Position numbers and translations under genes: made by a program
The notes under the pieces: model-generated
What the model saw: only the letters and a program-made list of their open reading frames with translations
The model's database searches: none
What the model was told of the DNA's origin: nothing
Shown here: positions 44,017-56,800 of the stretch, in pieces
How positions within the stretch are numbered: position 1 is the first letter of the stretch
Layout: each line of letters starts with the position of its first letter
Assembly: GCF_030035675.1 (NCBI RefSeq)
Contig: NC_084483.1
Coordinates: 148,215,425 to 148,279,424, forward strand
Direction of reading: 5' to 3'
DNA from: Rhineura floridana
Taxonomy: Eukaryota; Chordata; Lepidosauria; Squamata; Rhineuridae
Length of the DNA: 64,000 nucleotides

Positions 44017-45428
44017 ATTTCTTCTGTATCATTTGAATTTTGTAAGTTGCATTGGGACTATTTTGGAAGCAAGCTTTCAAGTACTACAGTTCATCTTCAG
44101 CTTGACCCTAAACATGTTTACTCTGTGTTAACTTACACTGAGTTCACTGGGACTTACTCCCAGGTGAGTAGCAACAAAATAAGTATTGAAGAAGGACTGA
44201 TGTTAGCTAAAGTCCACAGCTATACAGAACAAAGGAGATTGTAGCAAACATAACCACATTCATTCTGCAGTAGGTCAATAAAATTGCCAATATTTAGGAA
44301 TTGCATGAGGAATTCATTTCATAAAAGCCCTCCAGAGGCAAAGCAGTAAACATTAAATACATCACATTTGGAAAATATAGCAACTAAAATCAGGGTCTGG
44401 ATCTTCATTTCCATCCAAATATCACAGAACATGAAGCACAATTAATAGCAATTAGATAGACCTTTTACTGGACAAAAGACATGTTCACATTCACCTTCAG
44501 TTTTGTATAGATCTATCCAGAGAAAATTCGGGCATTGAACCAATTGATATTTATGTGGCTGATATATTCAATAATTTGCCTTCCTCAGAGGAAGTTCGAG
44601 CCTGCATATTTTGCAGAAACATTGTGAGACTTTGAGATGGATTATAATTACTGGGATTAAGCAGATATGAGGATTTCAATTTATTTTCGAATATTGTATT
44701 TTAATGGCATTGGTAAATTTTGGTTTTACTAGATTATTGCTGCATGCCCCAAATATTTGGGGGGAGAGTAAATTTTAAAATTTGAAAACCACAAACAAAG
44801 CAAGAGAGCATCCAGAGCACAAGATAACAATTAGAAAGTCAGATAATCTCTGATAGAACTCCAGCAAAAATTGAAGGGGATTGTGGATCCGACAACTTAA
44901 TTATATAAATAATTTGAACTCTGTCTGTTTATATAATATTTTTGTAAGCCGTCACACATCGTGGCAGGGCGCAGCAGCAGGACAGAAGGCAACCAAGGCG
45001 AGGGTGTGAGGAAAGCAAGGATGGCAGGCGGGTGAGTGAGCGGGCGTCAGTGGCAGGCAAGTGGGCATCAGTAACAACAACATGGGAGGCAGGTAAGCAG
45101 TTGAGGTAGGGGAGCAGCAGTAGCTTGGCCTGGCAGAAGGCCAGTAAGTGGCCTAAATGGGGCTGGGGCAAGTGCTTTGGGGGCCTTTGGGGAGTTGCCA
45201 GGGGGTGGAAGCTTTGGGGAGTTGCCTGGGGATTGGTGGGGGACATTATCCCTGTGTGGTGTGTTTGTGATTCCTTGTGTATGTGTTTGAGGATGCCTGG
45301 GGTGTGTGTATATGTGTGTTTGGGTGTCCCTGGGGCGGGGGGTTGAGAGTCCGTGTGTGTGTGTTGGTTTGGCATGCAAAGCGTGCAGGGGCAAAGTCCC
45401 TAGTCCAAAGTATATTATTCTGCCTACT
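44017..45428. other. Intergenic; low-complexity G/T-rich block at 44940-45400
   Basis: 44017-44940 shows nothing recognisable. 44940-45400 is purine- and GT-rich with runs such as GTGTGTGTATATGTGTG, giving long but artefactual minus-strand Thr/His/Pro-rich frames. No gene. Confidence 0.5.
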
Positions 45429-45429
45429 G

Positions 45430-45855
45430 AAATGATGCACTCTGAGAATCAAAATAGTTGGAAGGGGCCTATAAGGGGCCTATGCAGGAATTCAACTTAA
45501 AGCATACCTGATAGGTGGCTGTCCAGGTGCTTCTTGAATGCCTCCAGTATTAGAGAGTCCACTAGGTAATTGGTTCCATTGTCATACTACTCTAACAATT
45601 AGGAAGTTTTTCCTGATATTCTGTCAAAATCTGGCTTCCTACAATTTGAGACCATTATTCCATGTCCTGCACTCTGGGATGATTGAGAGGAGATCCTTGC
45701 CCTCCTCTGTGCGGTAACCTTTCAAGTACTTGAAGAGTGCTTTCATATCTCCCCTCCGTCTTCTCAAGGCTAAACATGCCCAGTTTTTTCAGTTTCTCCT
45801 CATAAAGTTTTGTTTCCAGTCCCCTGATTATCCTTGTTGCCCTCCTCTGAACCTG
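45430..45855 (-). mobile_element. CR1 LINE 3' fragment
   Basis: About 425 bases: AATCAAAATAGTTGGAAGGG, GGTGGCTGTCCAGGTGC, AGTCCACTAGGTAATTGGTT, AAGTATTTG-like CAAGTACTTGAAGAGTGC, TCTTCTCAAGGCTAAACATG and CAGTTTCTCCTCATAAAG. This is the conserved CR1 3' region. Confidence 0.75.
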
Positions 45856-45859
45856 TTAT

Positions 45860-47486
45860 CTTATGCCCATAGAAGTGAATGTGGAACCTACATATGTAAA
45901 TCAAGGCAGGTACCTGTGAATAATACATCTCCCAGATCTCTGAATATGATGACTTGTTAAGATAAGAGGTGGAGTCACATGGCATAATCTTGCTATGAAC
46001 AGCGTTTTGAGCATCCCTACAGGAGCCAGCAGTGGATGCTGGTGCATTATGTCTACTACAGCACATCCCTGCCAAGCAAAAAAATTAAGTTTTCCCAAAA
46101 TCTGAAAGCCACACTCTTTCCACTCACATCCTTCCATTTGAACTTAGAGAGGCTCCTGGATATATTTCTATCAATCTCCCCTTCTCTAGCTGATCAGCTC
46201 TCTACACTGTTCAACCAAGCACAATGCAAAATCCAAAGAAACCATGTGAAAAAATAGTATTTTCCCAAGGCTTTAGTCTCCTAAGAACTGGCATCTTGGC
46301 TGGGTCCTCCATCCCCACTTTCCTTTTATTGTAATGGCAATCTAGCCAATCAGAAATTAACATACAGCCACAGACGAACATGGGTTTTGGCCATGGAAGC
46401 CTTATCAGAATCGTCCATATGCGCTAAGCATGGGCAAAGTTGTTTTCTTGAAGGCCACACCAATATGACAGCAGAAGGGTTCTTGGAGCCAGGTAGCAGG
46501 GGTGTGTTTGCTTCTATGAGCAGCCTTGTTTGCTTCTTTTCTTTCACTGACCTGCCATTCTGTGAGTGAGCACCACTGGGGACGCTGCGAGTTTCTTGTA
46601 TGTAAAATAAATCATTTTTACTCATACCATTCATGTTTTTAATGCATGGAACATGGGGAGATTTGAATCCGAAATATCTTCCACATTATGGATTTTGGAT
46701 CCTATCTTTCTTTCATCATGGCAGTGGACCTGGAGTTCCCAGGTGGTCTCCTATTCTGACATTGGCCAGACCCACTTATCAATTTCAGTAATGTCACTGT
46801 TTTTCTTGTGCCTTCAAAATCGTATCCCTGGAACATGAACAGTGATGATCACATTATCGACAGATGTTGAACAGAGAATGTAAGTTTTGTCATGTAAGAA
46901 AGTATCCGGATGTTTTAGGGGAGCAGTTAGCTTCTTTGATACAAGAGAGACTATGTAATTGGTGCATTGCTAACTGGTTATTAAACTAGTCAAAACCACT
47001 TTCTAGAAAAACACTGGGCTGTATTAGATTAAACAAAGCTTCATTTTAAATAGGGTTTATTAGAGGCTGAAACTCAATAGGTGTTTTCCGTTTTAAAGCT
47101 CAGCTCAAAAGTGAGAAATATAGAGAAGTATCTCTGAGCATGCACAGAGTGTTTCTGTTTCACTACGTTGTAACCACAACCAGTGTCCACGCTAGTTTTC
47201 TACATGTAAGTTTTTTAATGTGAAGTTGAACACCATTCAAATACTGAAGCCCCTCATGCACTGAAGTCCCCCATGTAGTGGTGATAGTTTAGCAATAGAT
47301 ACTTGGGTTTGTGTACAGGCTCACTGACTCCAGGAGAAGCCTGCCTGTGTGGTCTGAAAGGACTAGTGGCAGCTCTGTAGAAAGTTCAATGGCTTTTTCT
47401 CTTGTGATTTGACAAATCTGGCAGCAAGCAAAGACATGGCATATATCTCTTTTACTTTGACCACTAGAGACTCTGAGTTTTTGTGT
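45860..47486. other. Intergenic and downstream flank of copy B
   Basis: From about 46640 on, sequence parallels the flank of copy A (16160-17330): GACCTGGAGTTCCCAGGTGG, ATTTCAGTAATGTCACTG, ATAGATACTTGGGTTTGTGT. Before that I see nothing certain; ATAAATCATTTTTACTC near 46607 could be the polyadenylation part of an old LTR. Confidence 0.45.
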
Positions 47487-47564
47487 TAGTTTATCTAACA
47501 ATGCTTCATTCCAAACCAGCTTATATAGTTTATCTAACAATGCTTCATTCCAAACCAGCTTATA
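47487..47564. repeat. Two exact tandem copies of 39 bases
   Basis: TAGTTTATCTAACAATGCTT and on to CAGCTTATA occurs at 47487-47525 and again at 47526-47564 with no difference. A recent slippage-type duplication. Confidence 0.95.
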
Positions 47565-47675
47565 CCAATATTCTTGGTCCTTCCAAAAATGTGCCACTGT
47601 GAAATAAGCCGCATGTAGTAAATGTGTAATCAATGATGTATTTTGCATCTGAATAATCATCTATGAACAAATAAA

Positions 47676-47681
47676 TTTATT
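47676..47681 (-). terminator. Candidate poly(A) signal of SULT copy B
   Basis: AATAAA on the minus strand, 42 bases past the stop codon, the same distance as in copy A. Confidence 0.5.
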
Positions 47682-47723
47682 CTTAACTAAAGGGCTTAAG
47701 ACAATGACTTCCAAATCCAAGAT

Positions 47724-47854
47724 TTAAAATTTACAGTATTTGTCATATTTTAGCTTTGCACCCAGTTTAGTTCCAGCTAAACACTCTTCAAATTTTGCAT
47801 CCATTTCCTGGCTCTGGGCTTCAGTGAACAAAGTCTTCCAGTCACCCACAACAC
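47724..47854 (-). CDS. SULT copy B exon 7
   Basis: 131 bases with TAA. It encodes VVGDWKTLFTEAQSQE to KLKYDKYCKF. One base differs from copy A. Confidence 0.9.
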
Positions 47855-50800
47855 CTGTATGGGAACAATGAAAAATGAATTACACTAGTTATGCTTTCCT
47901 ATATAGAGGTTCAGACCAGATTTTGGAATGTATTTGTCTGTTTGATTGATTGATTTTACATTTATATCCCACCTTTCCCCCAAGGAGTTCAAGATGATGT
48001 ACCAACATGGTTCTCCCACTCCCAATTTTATTCTCATAAGAATCCTGTAAGGTAGGTTAGGCTGAGAGGCAGTGACTGGCCCAAGGTCACTCAGTAAGCT
48101 TCATGGCTGAGTGGGGATTTGAACGCTGGTCCCAGTCCAACACTCTAACCACTGTACCAATATTGAAACAAAGGAGTGTATTGTCCTAATTGACATGCTT
48201 TAAGGCTGCGATCCTGTGCACACTTTCTTGGGAGTAAGCCAACTAAGGCGTTTACTAACATGCATCAGATTGGGGCTATGTGGAGATGTGAAGGCCAGGA
48301 GGAGGAATGACAGAAAAAATGAGGTTTATATGTATGCACATGTGTACAATTAGAAACTTTTTCAAATATTTTCATCTGATTTAACTTTATATTGTTATTT
48401 TTATTATATTATTATTAAAAAGAAGCATAAGCCTTTTTTCCAATGGAAGCCTAGGAGATTTTGTAGAATTTTTAAAAATACGCACTTCATTATATATTTT
48501 CTCCTTTACAATGGTCAGTGACATGTTTTTAAGGCAAGATTTAAAAAATATTGTTTTAGCTGCCTTGGAATGCACCAGCTAACCCTTCTAATAGTTATAT
48601 CAGAAAATATTAGGTAATTGTAATTTCTGAATACTGTAAACATATAAAACTCTCAAATCATCTTGCCTGCTTCAAATATCTCTTTTGCAGCATGTGAAAG
48701 AAACTAGTCTATATTTTGGAAATATAAAATCACCAAATCAAGAAACAAGCAAACATGAGAAACCTCACTTACCTGAGAGGAAGCTCCATTGAATTCAACA
48801 GTTAAGTTCAACTAATTTATTGTTCAATCCTATGCTTTTTTACTCAGAAATAAGTCCCAAAAGGACTTACATCCAGGTAAATGTGACTTTGTTGTTATAT
48901 GCCTTCAAGTCAATTACGGCTTATGGCAACCCTATGAATCTTTTGGATATATTCATAGGGTTTTCATGGTAAGAGGTATTCAGAGGTATAACTATGAAAA
49001 CCTAATTTGGGCTATGTGTATATTTAAAACATTAAATGTGCAAACTCTTCAGGACCAGAAGTCTTTCCTGTTCTAATTATAGCAAAAGAACCAGAAAGAT
49101 CTTACAGAGATTTTTTTCAGGGTTGCCTGTGCATTTGAAATTTGGTTCTTTATGTGTAATTAGAGTGAAGAAGATAGAAATGGAGTAAAACTATTTCCTA
49201 GACATTGACAAAACATAAATATCAGGTTTTGGTTTTTTTACTATAAATGCCACCACCAAAGGGTTCTTATGTTACTGAAACAAACAAAATCCAAATCGAA
49301 AGTTCAAGGCATAAAATCAGTAGTACCTTTCCTGAAAAGAATAGGAGCAAATTGACCATGTGTTTCTTGGGATTTATTGCTCATTGCTTGGAAAGGAGTG
49401 TTGTCTGCAATAGCGTTAAGCGTCTCATCAGACAGAGGCAGTTCATAAAAGTCAGCTATTTGCTTCACTCCTTCATAAAGATTCTGGAAAATAATAATAA
49501 AGTTAGTTATGACTTCATAAATATATTTGGTACTTTATGAAATTTTCTTAGTTAGAAGCTGTCCTGAGACTCAAGGATTGGGCAGGCTAGAAATCTGAGT
49601 AAATGTACTTACAAAGGTATGTGCTTTAACAATGCTGATGTAAAAAAATAGGTACAGAGTGAAAGAAAGTACATAACTTGGAATGTTGGGTGATAAATGG
49701 GATGGTTAAAGAAGATGAATCCACATCTAATCTAAAGGTTAGATGCAAGGCCCCATAATTTAATTTTCTGTTTGTTTATGTAACTTAGATTAACACTATT
49801 ACTGATAATTTTAAATAAATAACCTAAGTCCCAACTTAACTGGAAAATGCACACACACACACACACAAAGTGTAGGCTTGTGAATTATCACACCCAAAGA
49901 CTTAATCTTATTGGTATATTGGTGTAGACAGGAGAACATAGAGCAGGGCCTTTGGTGAAGACCAGAGAATGGGCAGGTTTATTGTGGCCTTAATTGTTCC
50001 AATGAAATATGATAAAAGGGGACAGTATTATAACAGTCAAAACTACTAATTAGCCAGGAGAAGAAAATAAATGTTTATCTGTCATGTATCTCTTATTTGA
50101 AACTGGAAAATGCAAATATATATTTTTAGAATTAAGTAAGAACTTGCACAGAGTAGGCCAGGGCAGCTGGATGTGACCCACGGGGACTCCCCTCACTTCT
50201 CAGCAGCACAATTTGTCCTTTTAAAACCTCCAACTAGAGCCGGTGGGAAGTTTTTAAATCCTAAATCTAGCATGAGGGGGCTGTTAGAGGAATTTACAGG
50301 TCGGGGAGGTCACCATTCTTGCCTAAAATACCTCCTGCTCTATATTTTTGTAGGGAAAAACCCTCCTATAGACCCTTGTTGATAGGAAGCATCTCCCATA
50401 GCAATTGTCATAATTATGAATGTGTAACATTATTATTTCAATTTCTAAGAATGCTCACTTGTTTCAGCTCTTCATATGTGATGAGCATGATATTTTCTTC
50501 ATCCATATGTCGGTCCCAAGCAAGAGCATGGTCAAAGTAGGATTTCCAACCAACTGAAATGAGATATAAACAGTATGTTTCAAATTACAAAGTGACATCT
50601 ATTTCAGTTTATGGGAAAAGCTCTACATATCATACAACAAAAACTGAACAATTTGTTCATTCAGTTTGACTCAAGACTGGCCAACACAGGACCCATTTTC
50701 ATGACATGTAAAAACTATACACAAATCATGATGAAGAGATGGCAAAAGGATGGCTAAATTCGCTCTACAAATGGGTGATAAGTCTGGCTAGCCACCATTA

Positions 50801-53800
50801 TCTGAATGAAATCTTGTCAATGGCATATGGATTTCATAAGCCTCTTCTGTTTGGCCAATTTTGTGCTGTTTAATGGTCCTTTTAATTAACACACTGGGCA
50901 GTATCCAATTAACTCATTCCATCGGCGCAAGGATTTCTGCCTGCACAACAGAACTTACCTGTTTTCTCCCTGCGTGTGCCCTGTAGCTCCAGAGGGTTGG
51001 GGGGCTCCCCAGAACAGATTTAGGGGGAAACACAAGAGGAGAAGATGGCAGAGAAGTTCTGTTGTGCAAGCAGAGATCCATGAGCTGACAGAACAGGTTA
51101 GTTGGATACCACCCACTTTAACTACTTATTTGCTGCATTAAGGATAGAAAGAAACAGAAATTTTCTATTCTTCCAAAGGATGTGATAGCAGTCTTACAAT
51201 CCTGCATTAGTCAGTGTACATTTCCATCTAAACTGACTACCTGAGGACCATTCAGAATTTCAAACAGAATATCATATGTACCATTTCCCCTAAACACATT
51301 GTTAGAAAGAAAGGGGAGATGGGGTTTAAATTACCTGCTGGTCCTTTGAGAGTGCTATTGAAGTATTTAAAACAGAAGTGGGGAACTAGTTGCATGCCAG
51401 ATATTACCAAATTACTGTACTGCTCCCGTTGTCTCTGACATCACTGACCATGCTGGCTGTGGCTGACGGAAGCTGGACAGCTTCTAGAGCAGTCTTTCCC
51501 AAACTGGGTCCCCAGATGTTGTTGGACTACAACTCCCATCAGTCCCAACCAGTGTGGCCCATGGTCAAGAATGATGGGAATTGTAGTTCAGCAACATCTG
51601 CAGACCCAAAGATTGGAAAAGGCTGTTAGAGGATGCCAGATTCACCACCGCCTACTTAACCATTATGTACAAAGTAGTGATATAGAAATGGTTACTAATT
51701 TACGTTTTGTTGTTATGTGCCTCCAAGTCGACTGCGACTTATGGCAACCCTATGAATCAGTGACCTCCAAGAGCATCTGTCATGAACCACCCTGTTCAGA
51801 TCTTGTAAGTTCAGGTCTGTGGCTTCCTTTATGGAATCAATCCATCTCTTGTTTGGCCTTCCTCTTTTTCTACTTCCTTCTGTTTTTCCCAGCATTATTA
51901 TCTTTTCTAATGAACCATGTCTTCCCATTATGTGTCCAAAGTATGATAACCTCAGTTTCATCATTTTAGCTTCTAGTGATAGTTCTGGTTTGATTTGTTC
52001 TAACACCCAATTATTTGCCTTTTTTGCAGTCATGGTATCCGCAAAGCTCTTCTCCAACACCACATTTCAAATGCGTTGATTTTTCTCTTATCAGCTTTTT
52101 TCACTGTCCAACTTTCACATCCATACATAGAGATCGGAAATACCATGGTCTGAATGATCCTGACTTTAGTGTTCAGTGATACATCTTTACATTTGAGGAC
52201 CTTTTCTAGTTCTCTCACAATTGCCCTCCCCAGTCCTAGCCTTCTTCTGATTTCTTGACTATTGTCTCCATTTTGGTTAATGATTGTGCCAAGATATTGA
52301 TAATCCTTGACAAGTTCAATGTCGTCATTGTCAACTGTAAAGTTACATAAATCTTCTGTTGTCATTACTTTAGTCTTTTTGACGTTCAGCTGTAGTCCTG
52401 CTTTTGTGCTTTCCTCTTTAACTTTCATCAGCATTCATTTCAAATCATTACTGGTTTCTGCTAGTAGTATGGTATCGTCTGCATATCTTAAATTATTGAT
52501 ATTTCTCCCTCCAATTTTCACACCTCCTTCTTCTTGGTCCAATCCTGCTTTCCTATGATATGTTCTGCGTATAGATTAAATAAATAGGGTGATAAAATAC
52601 ACCCCTGTCTTACACCCTTTCCGATGGGGAATAAATCGGTTTTTCCATATTCTGTCCTTACAGTAGCCTCTTGTGCAGAGTATAGGTTGTGCATCAGGAC
52701 AATCAGGTGCTGTGGCACCCCCATTTCTTTTAAAGTATTCCATAGTTTTTCATGATCTACACAGTCAAAGGCTTTGCTGTAATCTATAAAGCACAGGGTG
52801 ATTTTCTTCTAAAATTCCTTGCTCTGTTCCATTATCCAACGTATATTTGCGTTATGATCTCTGGTACCTCTTCCCTTTCTAAATCCAGCTTGGACGTCTG
52901 GCATTTCTCGCTCCATATATGGCAAGAGCCTTTGTTGTAGAATCTTGAGCATTACTTTACTTGCATGGGATATTAAGGCAATAGTTCGATAATTACTGCA
53001 TTCCCTAGGATCCCTTTTCTTTGGAAGTGGGATATATATGGAACGCTTCCAGTCTGTGGGCCATTGTTTAGTTTTCCATATTTCCTGACAGATTTTAGTC
53101 AAAATTTGGACTGATTCAGTCTCAGTAGCTTGTAGCAACTCTATTGGTATGCCGTCTATTCCTGGTGATTTGTTTCTTCCAAGTATTTTAAGAGCAGCTT
53201 TCACCTCACATTCTAAAATTTCTGATTCTTCATCATATGGTTCCTTCGTGAATGAATCTGTTATCCTGGCATCTCTTTTATAGAGGTCTTCAGTGTATTG
53301 CTTCCATCTTCCTTTTATTTCACCTCGGTCAGTCAGTGTGTTCCCCTGTTGATTATTCAACATCCCTACTTGTGGTTTAAATTTCCCTTTCATTTCTCTA
53401 ATCTTTTGGAATAGGGCTCTTGTTCTTCCCCTTTTGTTGTCCTGTTTCTGTACAGTAACTATTGTAATAGTTCTCTTTGTCCCTGTACTAGTCGCTGTAT
53501 TGTTGCATTTAGGGTTCTGACTGTGTTTCTGTCTCCTTTTGCTTTTGCTTTCCTTCTCTCTTTAACCATTTGAAGAGTTTCTTCAGTCATCCACTGGAGT
53601 CTTTCTCTCTTTTTAACTAGAGGTATTGTCTTTTTGCATTCTTCTCTGATAACGTCTCTGACTTCATTCCATAGTTCTTCTGGTTCTCTGTCAACTAAGT
53701 TTAAAGCCTCAAACCGGTTCCTTATTTGATCTTTATATGCTTCTGGGATGTTATTTAAATTGTATTTTGGCATTATGATTGCTTTGTTGGTCTTCTTTAG

Positions 53801-56800
53801 CTTTACTCTGATTTTCGATACGACCAGTTCATGATCTGTACCGCAGTCTGCTCCTGGTTTTTGCAGAAAGTATGGAACTTCTCCACCTTCTGCTACCAAT
53901 TATATAATCAATTTGATTCCTATATTGACCATTTGGTGATGTCCACTTGTATAGTCGTCTTTTCGGTTGTTCAAAAAATGTGTTCGCAAGAAACAAATTA
54001 TTGGCTTCACAGAATTCAATAAGTCTTTCTCCTGCTTCGTTTCTGTCTCCTAGGCCCCATTTCCCCACAATTCCTAATTCTTCTCTGTTCCCTACTTTTG
54101 CATTCCAATCCCCCAAGATTATCATCATATCTTGTTTTGGTGTGTGATCAATTTCTTCCTGTACTTCTGCATAAAATCTCTCCAATTTCTCTTCTTCTGC
54201 ATTTGCCGTTGGAGCATAGACTTGGATGATGGTTGATAGGTTTCCCATTTAATCTCATTGATATCACTCGCTCAGACCTTGCGTTGTAGCTCCTAATTGC
54301 TCTTGCTACATCACTTCTCACTATTAAAGCAACCCCATTTCTTCTTAATTTCTCATTTCCTGCATTAAATATTTTGTAGTTGCCTGATTGAAAATGTCCC
54401 ATTCCAGTCCATTTTAGTTCGCTCACACCAAGTAACGTTGATGCGTTCCATTTCTTGCTTGACAATTTCTAACTTTCCCTGGTTCATGCTTCTCACATTC
54501 CATGTTCCTATTGTGTGTGTCGTACAACTCTGGACTCTCCTTTCGCATCTGTGCGCATCAGCCTCTGGGCTTCCTTTCGGCTTTGACCCAGCTGTGTCAT
54601 TAGTCACAGCGCTACTCGTACTTGTCCTTTGTTCTTCCCCAGTAGCTCGGTGAGTGCCTTCTGACCTGGGGGGGGTCTCATCTTCCAGCACTATCTCGTG
54701 TTGCATTTTGGATACTCTGTTCATAGGGTTTTCATGGTAAGAGATATTCAGAGGTGGTTTACCATTGCCTTCCTCTGAGTTTGGATGCATCTTAGTCTGG
54801 TGTTTCAGCTTTGACCATTCCGCCTTGGGTGCTCCTGCTAGGAGTCTAGCCTCTTGGTCTAGACTCCTGACGGCATTGCTCTCAGCTTCTTCAACACACT
54901 CAAACCCCCTCACCACGTTAAGGTGCGTATCCGAAGAGGACTAATTTACTTACTTCTACAAAAAAAAGCGATAGACTTTTTTTTTTTTGTAGAACTAATT
55001 TACTTACTTCTACAAAAAAAACAGTCTATCGCTTTTTACTGGGGGGGGGAGTATTACTCCTGTCCTTATCAGGGACTGTTTTAAGAAAAAGAATGTGTGA
55101 CATCGCTATGATGACTAAACTAATCTGTTACTTTTATGCAAGGGAAATCAGATTATGTCAGAGAATAGATTTATTGAAAAATGGACAGTATTTGCCATAT
55201 TCTGGAATGATAAATGTAAGGATAACATTTGCCTTTATTCTATTTTTTCATTAATATTAAGTGAATTTGGGTTAGTTAGCTACTTCAGTAACATGAATTT
55301 GTACATTATGTATGGTTAATACATTAACAGGAAGTAACTATATGTACTTATAAAAATAGATTATTGTTAATCTCTTAGGATTAGTTTTATTTACTTATTT
55401 GTTCCTTCATTTATTTATTTATATCCCACCCTTCCTCTCAGGAGGAGCCCATACTCAAACTTTGTATGATATTTAATTTTGACTTTATTCGGAAGGGGGT
55501 TATATATGCATACCTTAATTTTATAATGACACAGGCACACAGTAATCTAGATCCAACCGGCAGGTCACACCCTGAACTCCCCCATCCCCAAGTGGGCAAC
55601 TGAGTCAGATCATTGGCCCATCTTGCCCAGATGTGTCTACCCTGACTGGCTCTCCAGGGTTTCAGACTCAGGTCTTTCCCATCTCTACTTGGAGATGCTG
55701 GGGACTGAACCGGGAGCTTACTGCATGCAAAACAGGTGCTTTACCACTAAGCTGCATCCCTGGTGTAGGTGCCTTGACCATTGAGGGAACAGAAAGAAGG
55801 GGGGAAGTGTCTTTTACCATGTTTGGCTTATCTTCAGAGGTTTTTTTAACTGTTGCCTTTCATAGCAATGTACATAATACTTTGTCTTCTGATAATAATT
55901 GGTCTAAAACATCCTGGACTAACATGTACATACAGAAGAGAGCAGAGAGTACAGCCAGAGCCTTGCTTGCTGAATTGTTGTTCTTGTTTGTTTTTACAGT
56001 TGTCCCTATTGTTGAGACCAATGGGCATGTATCAGTTTCAGTGTCTTGAAATCAACAGTGTGAGAAAACAGACATGGTTATGACTATTTAGAATTGCTGT
56101 TTATTCAGATCTTAAAACATAGTTAGGGATGGAAAGATCTGTCAGTTTTGGTTCTTTCCAGGTTTTCATTTTTCTAGTCTTAAATTCTGTTCTCCACATT
56201 TCCACATCAACTGGTGAATTTAAAAAAATTCTCCAGCATTTTAGTGTGAATTTCTCCTGGTAAACACATTTTTGCAGGCAGTTTTGACTCATGTACACAT
56301 TTTAGCAAGCAATTTCTCATCATATAATGCATTTTTGTATGTTATTTTCAGTAATATATTCATTTTTATGCACACTTTCACCTGACAGATGCATTTTTAT
56401 AAACATTGGCTGGCGAACTGCATTGCACAATTCAAGTAAGTGTGAATTGCAAAGGATGGCTGTGTTTCGGTTCTCATATGGTTTATAACAGATGCTATTG
56501 GAGGTCGCTGATTCATAGGGTCGCCATAAGTTGTAATCCACCTGAAGGCATATAACAACAACAGTAATTGTTTCAGAAAGCGTGAATTTGACATATTCAG
56601 CTTGAAATACAAACTGAATCAAATTTCTCGCCCATCCCTACATAGGATATAAGGCGGTACTTAGTGTAGCCATCCTGATGTCTTGAGCAAAGCTCTGCAG
56701 AAGTATGTTCAGGATTGACTAATCTCAGCTAAGAAACATGGAAACCATCATATATAAATAATGGACACCTGTTTGTATTCAACATGATAAAACTTTTTCA

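Noticed and set aside
44929-45375. A 148-codon minus-strand frame rich in Thr, His and Pro
   Set aside because: It is the complement of a low-complexity GT-rich tract, has no family features, and overlaps similar frames in other phases.
46010-46640. A possible old LTR ending in an ATAAATCATTTTT polyadenylation-like part
   Set aside because: No matching left end, TG...CA borders or target duplication could be found.
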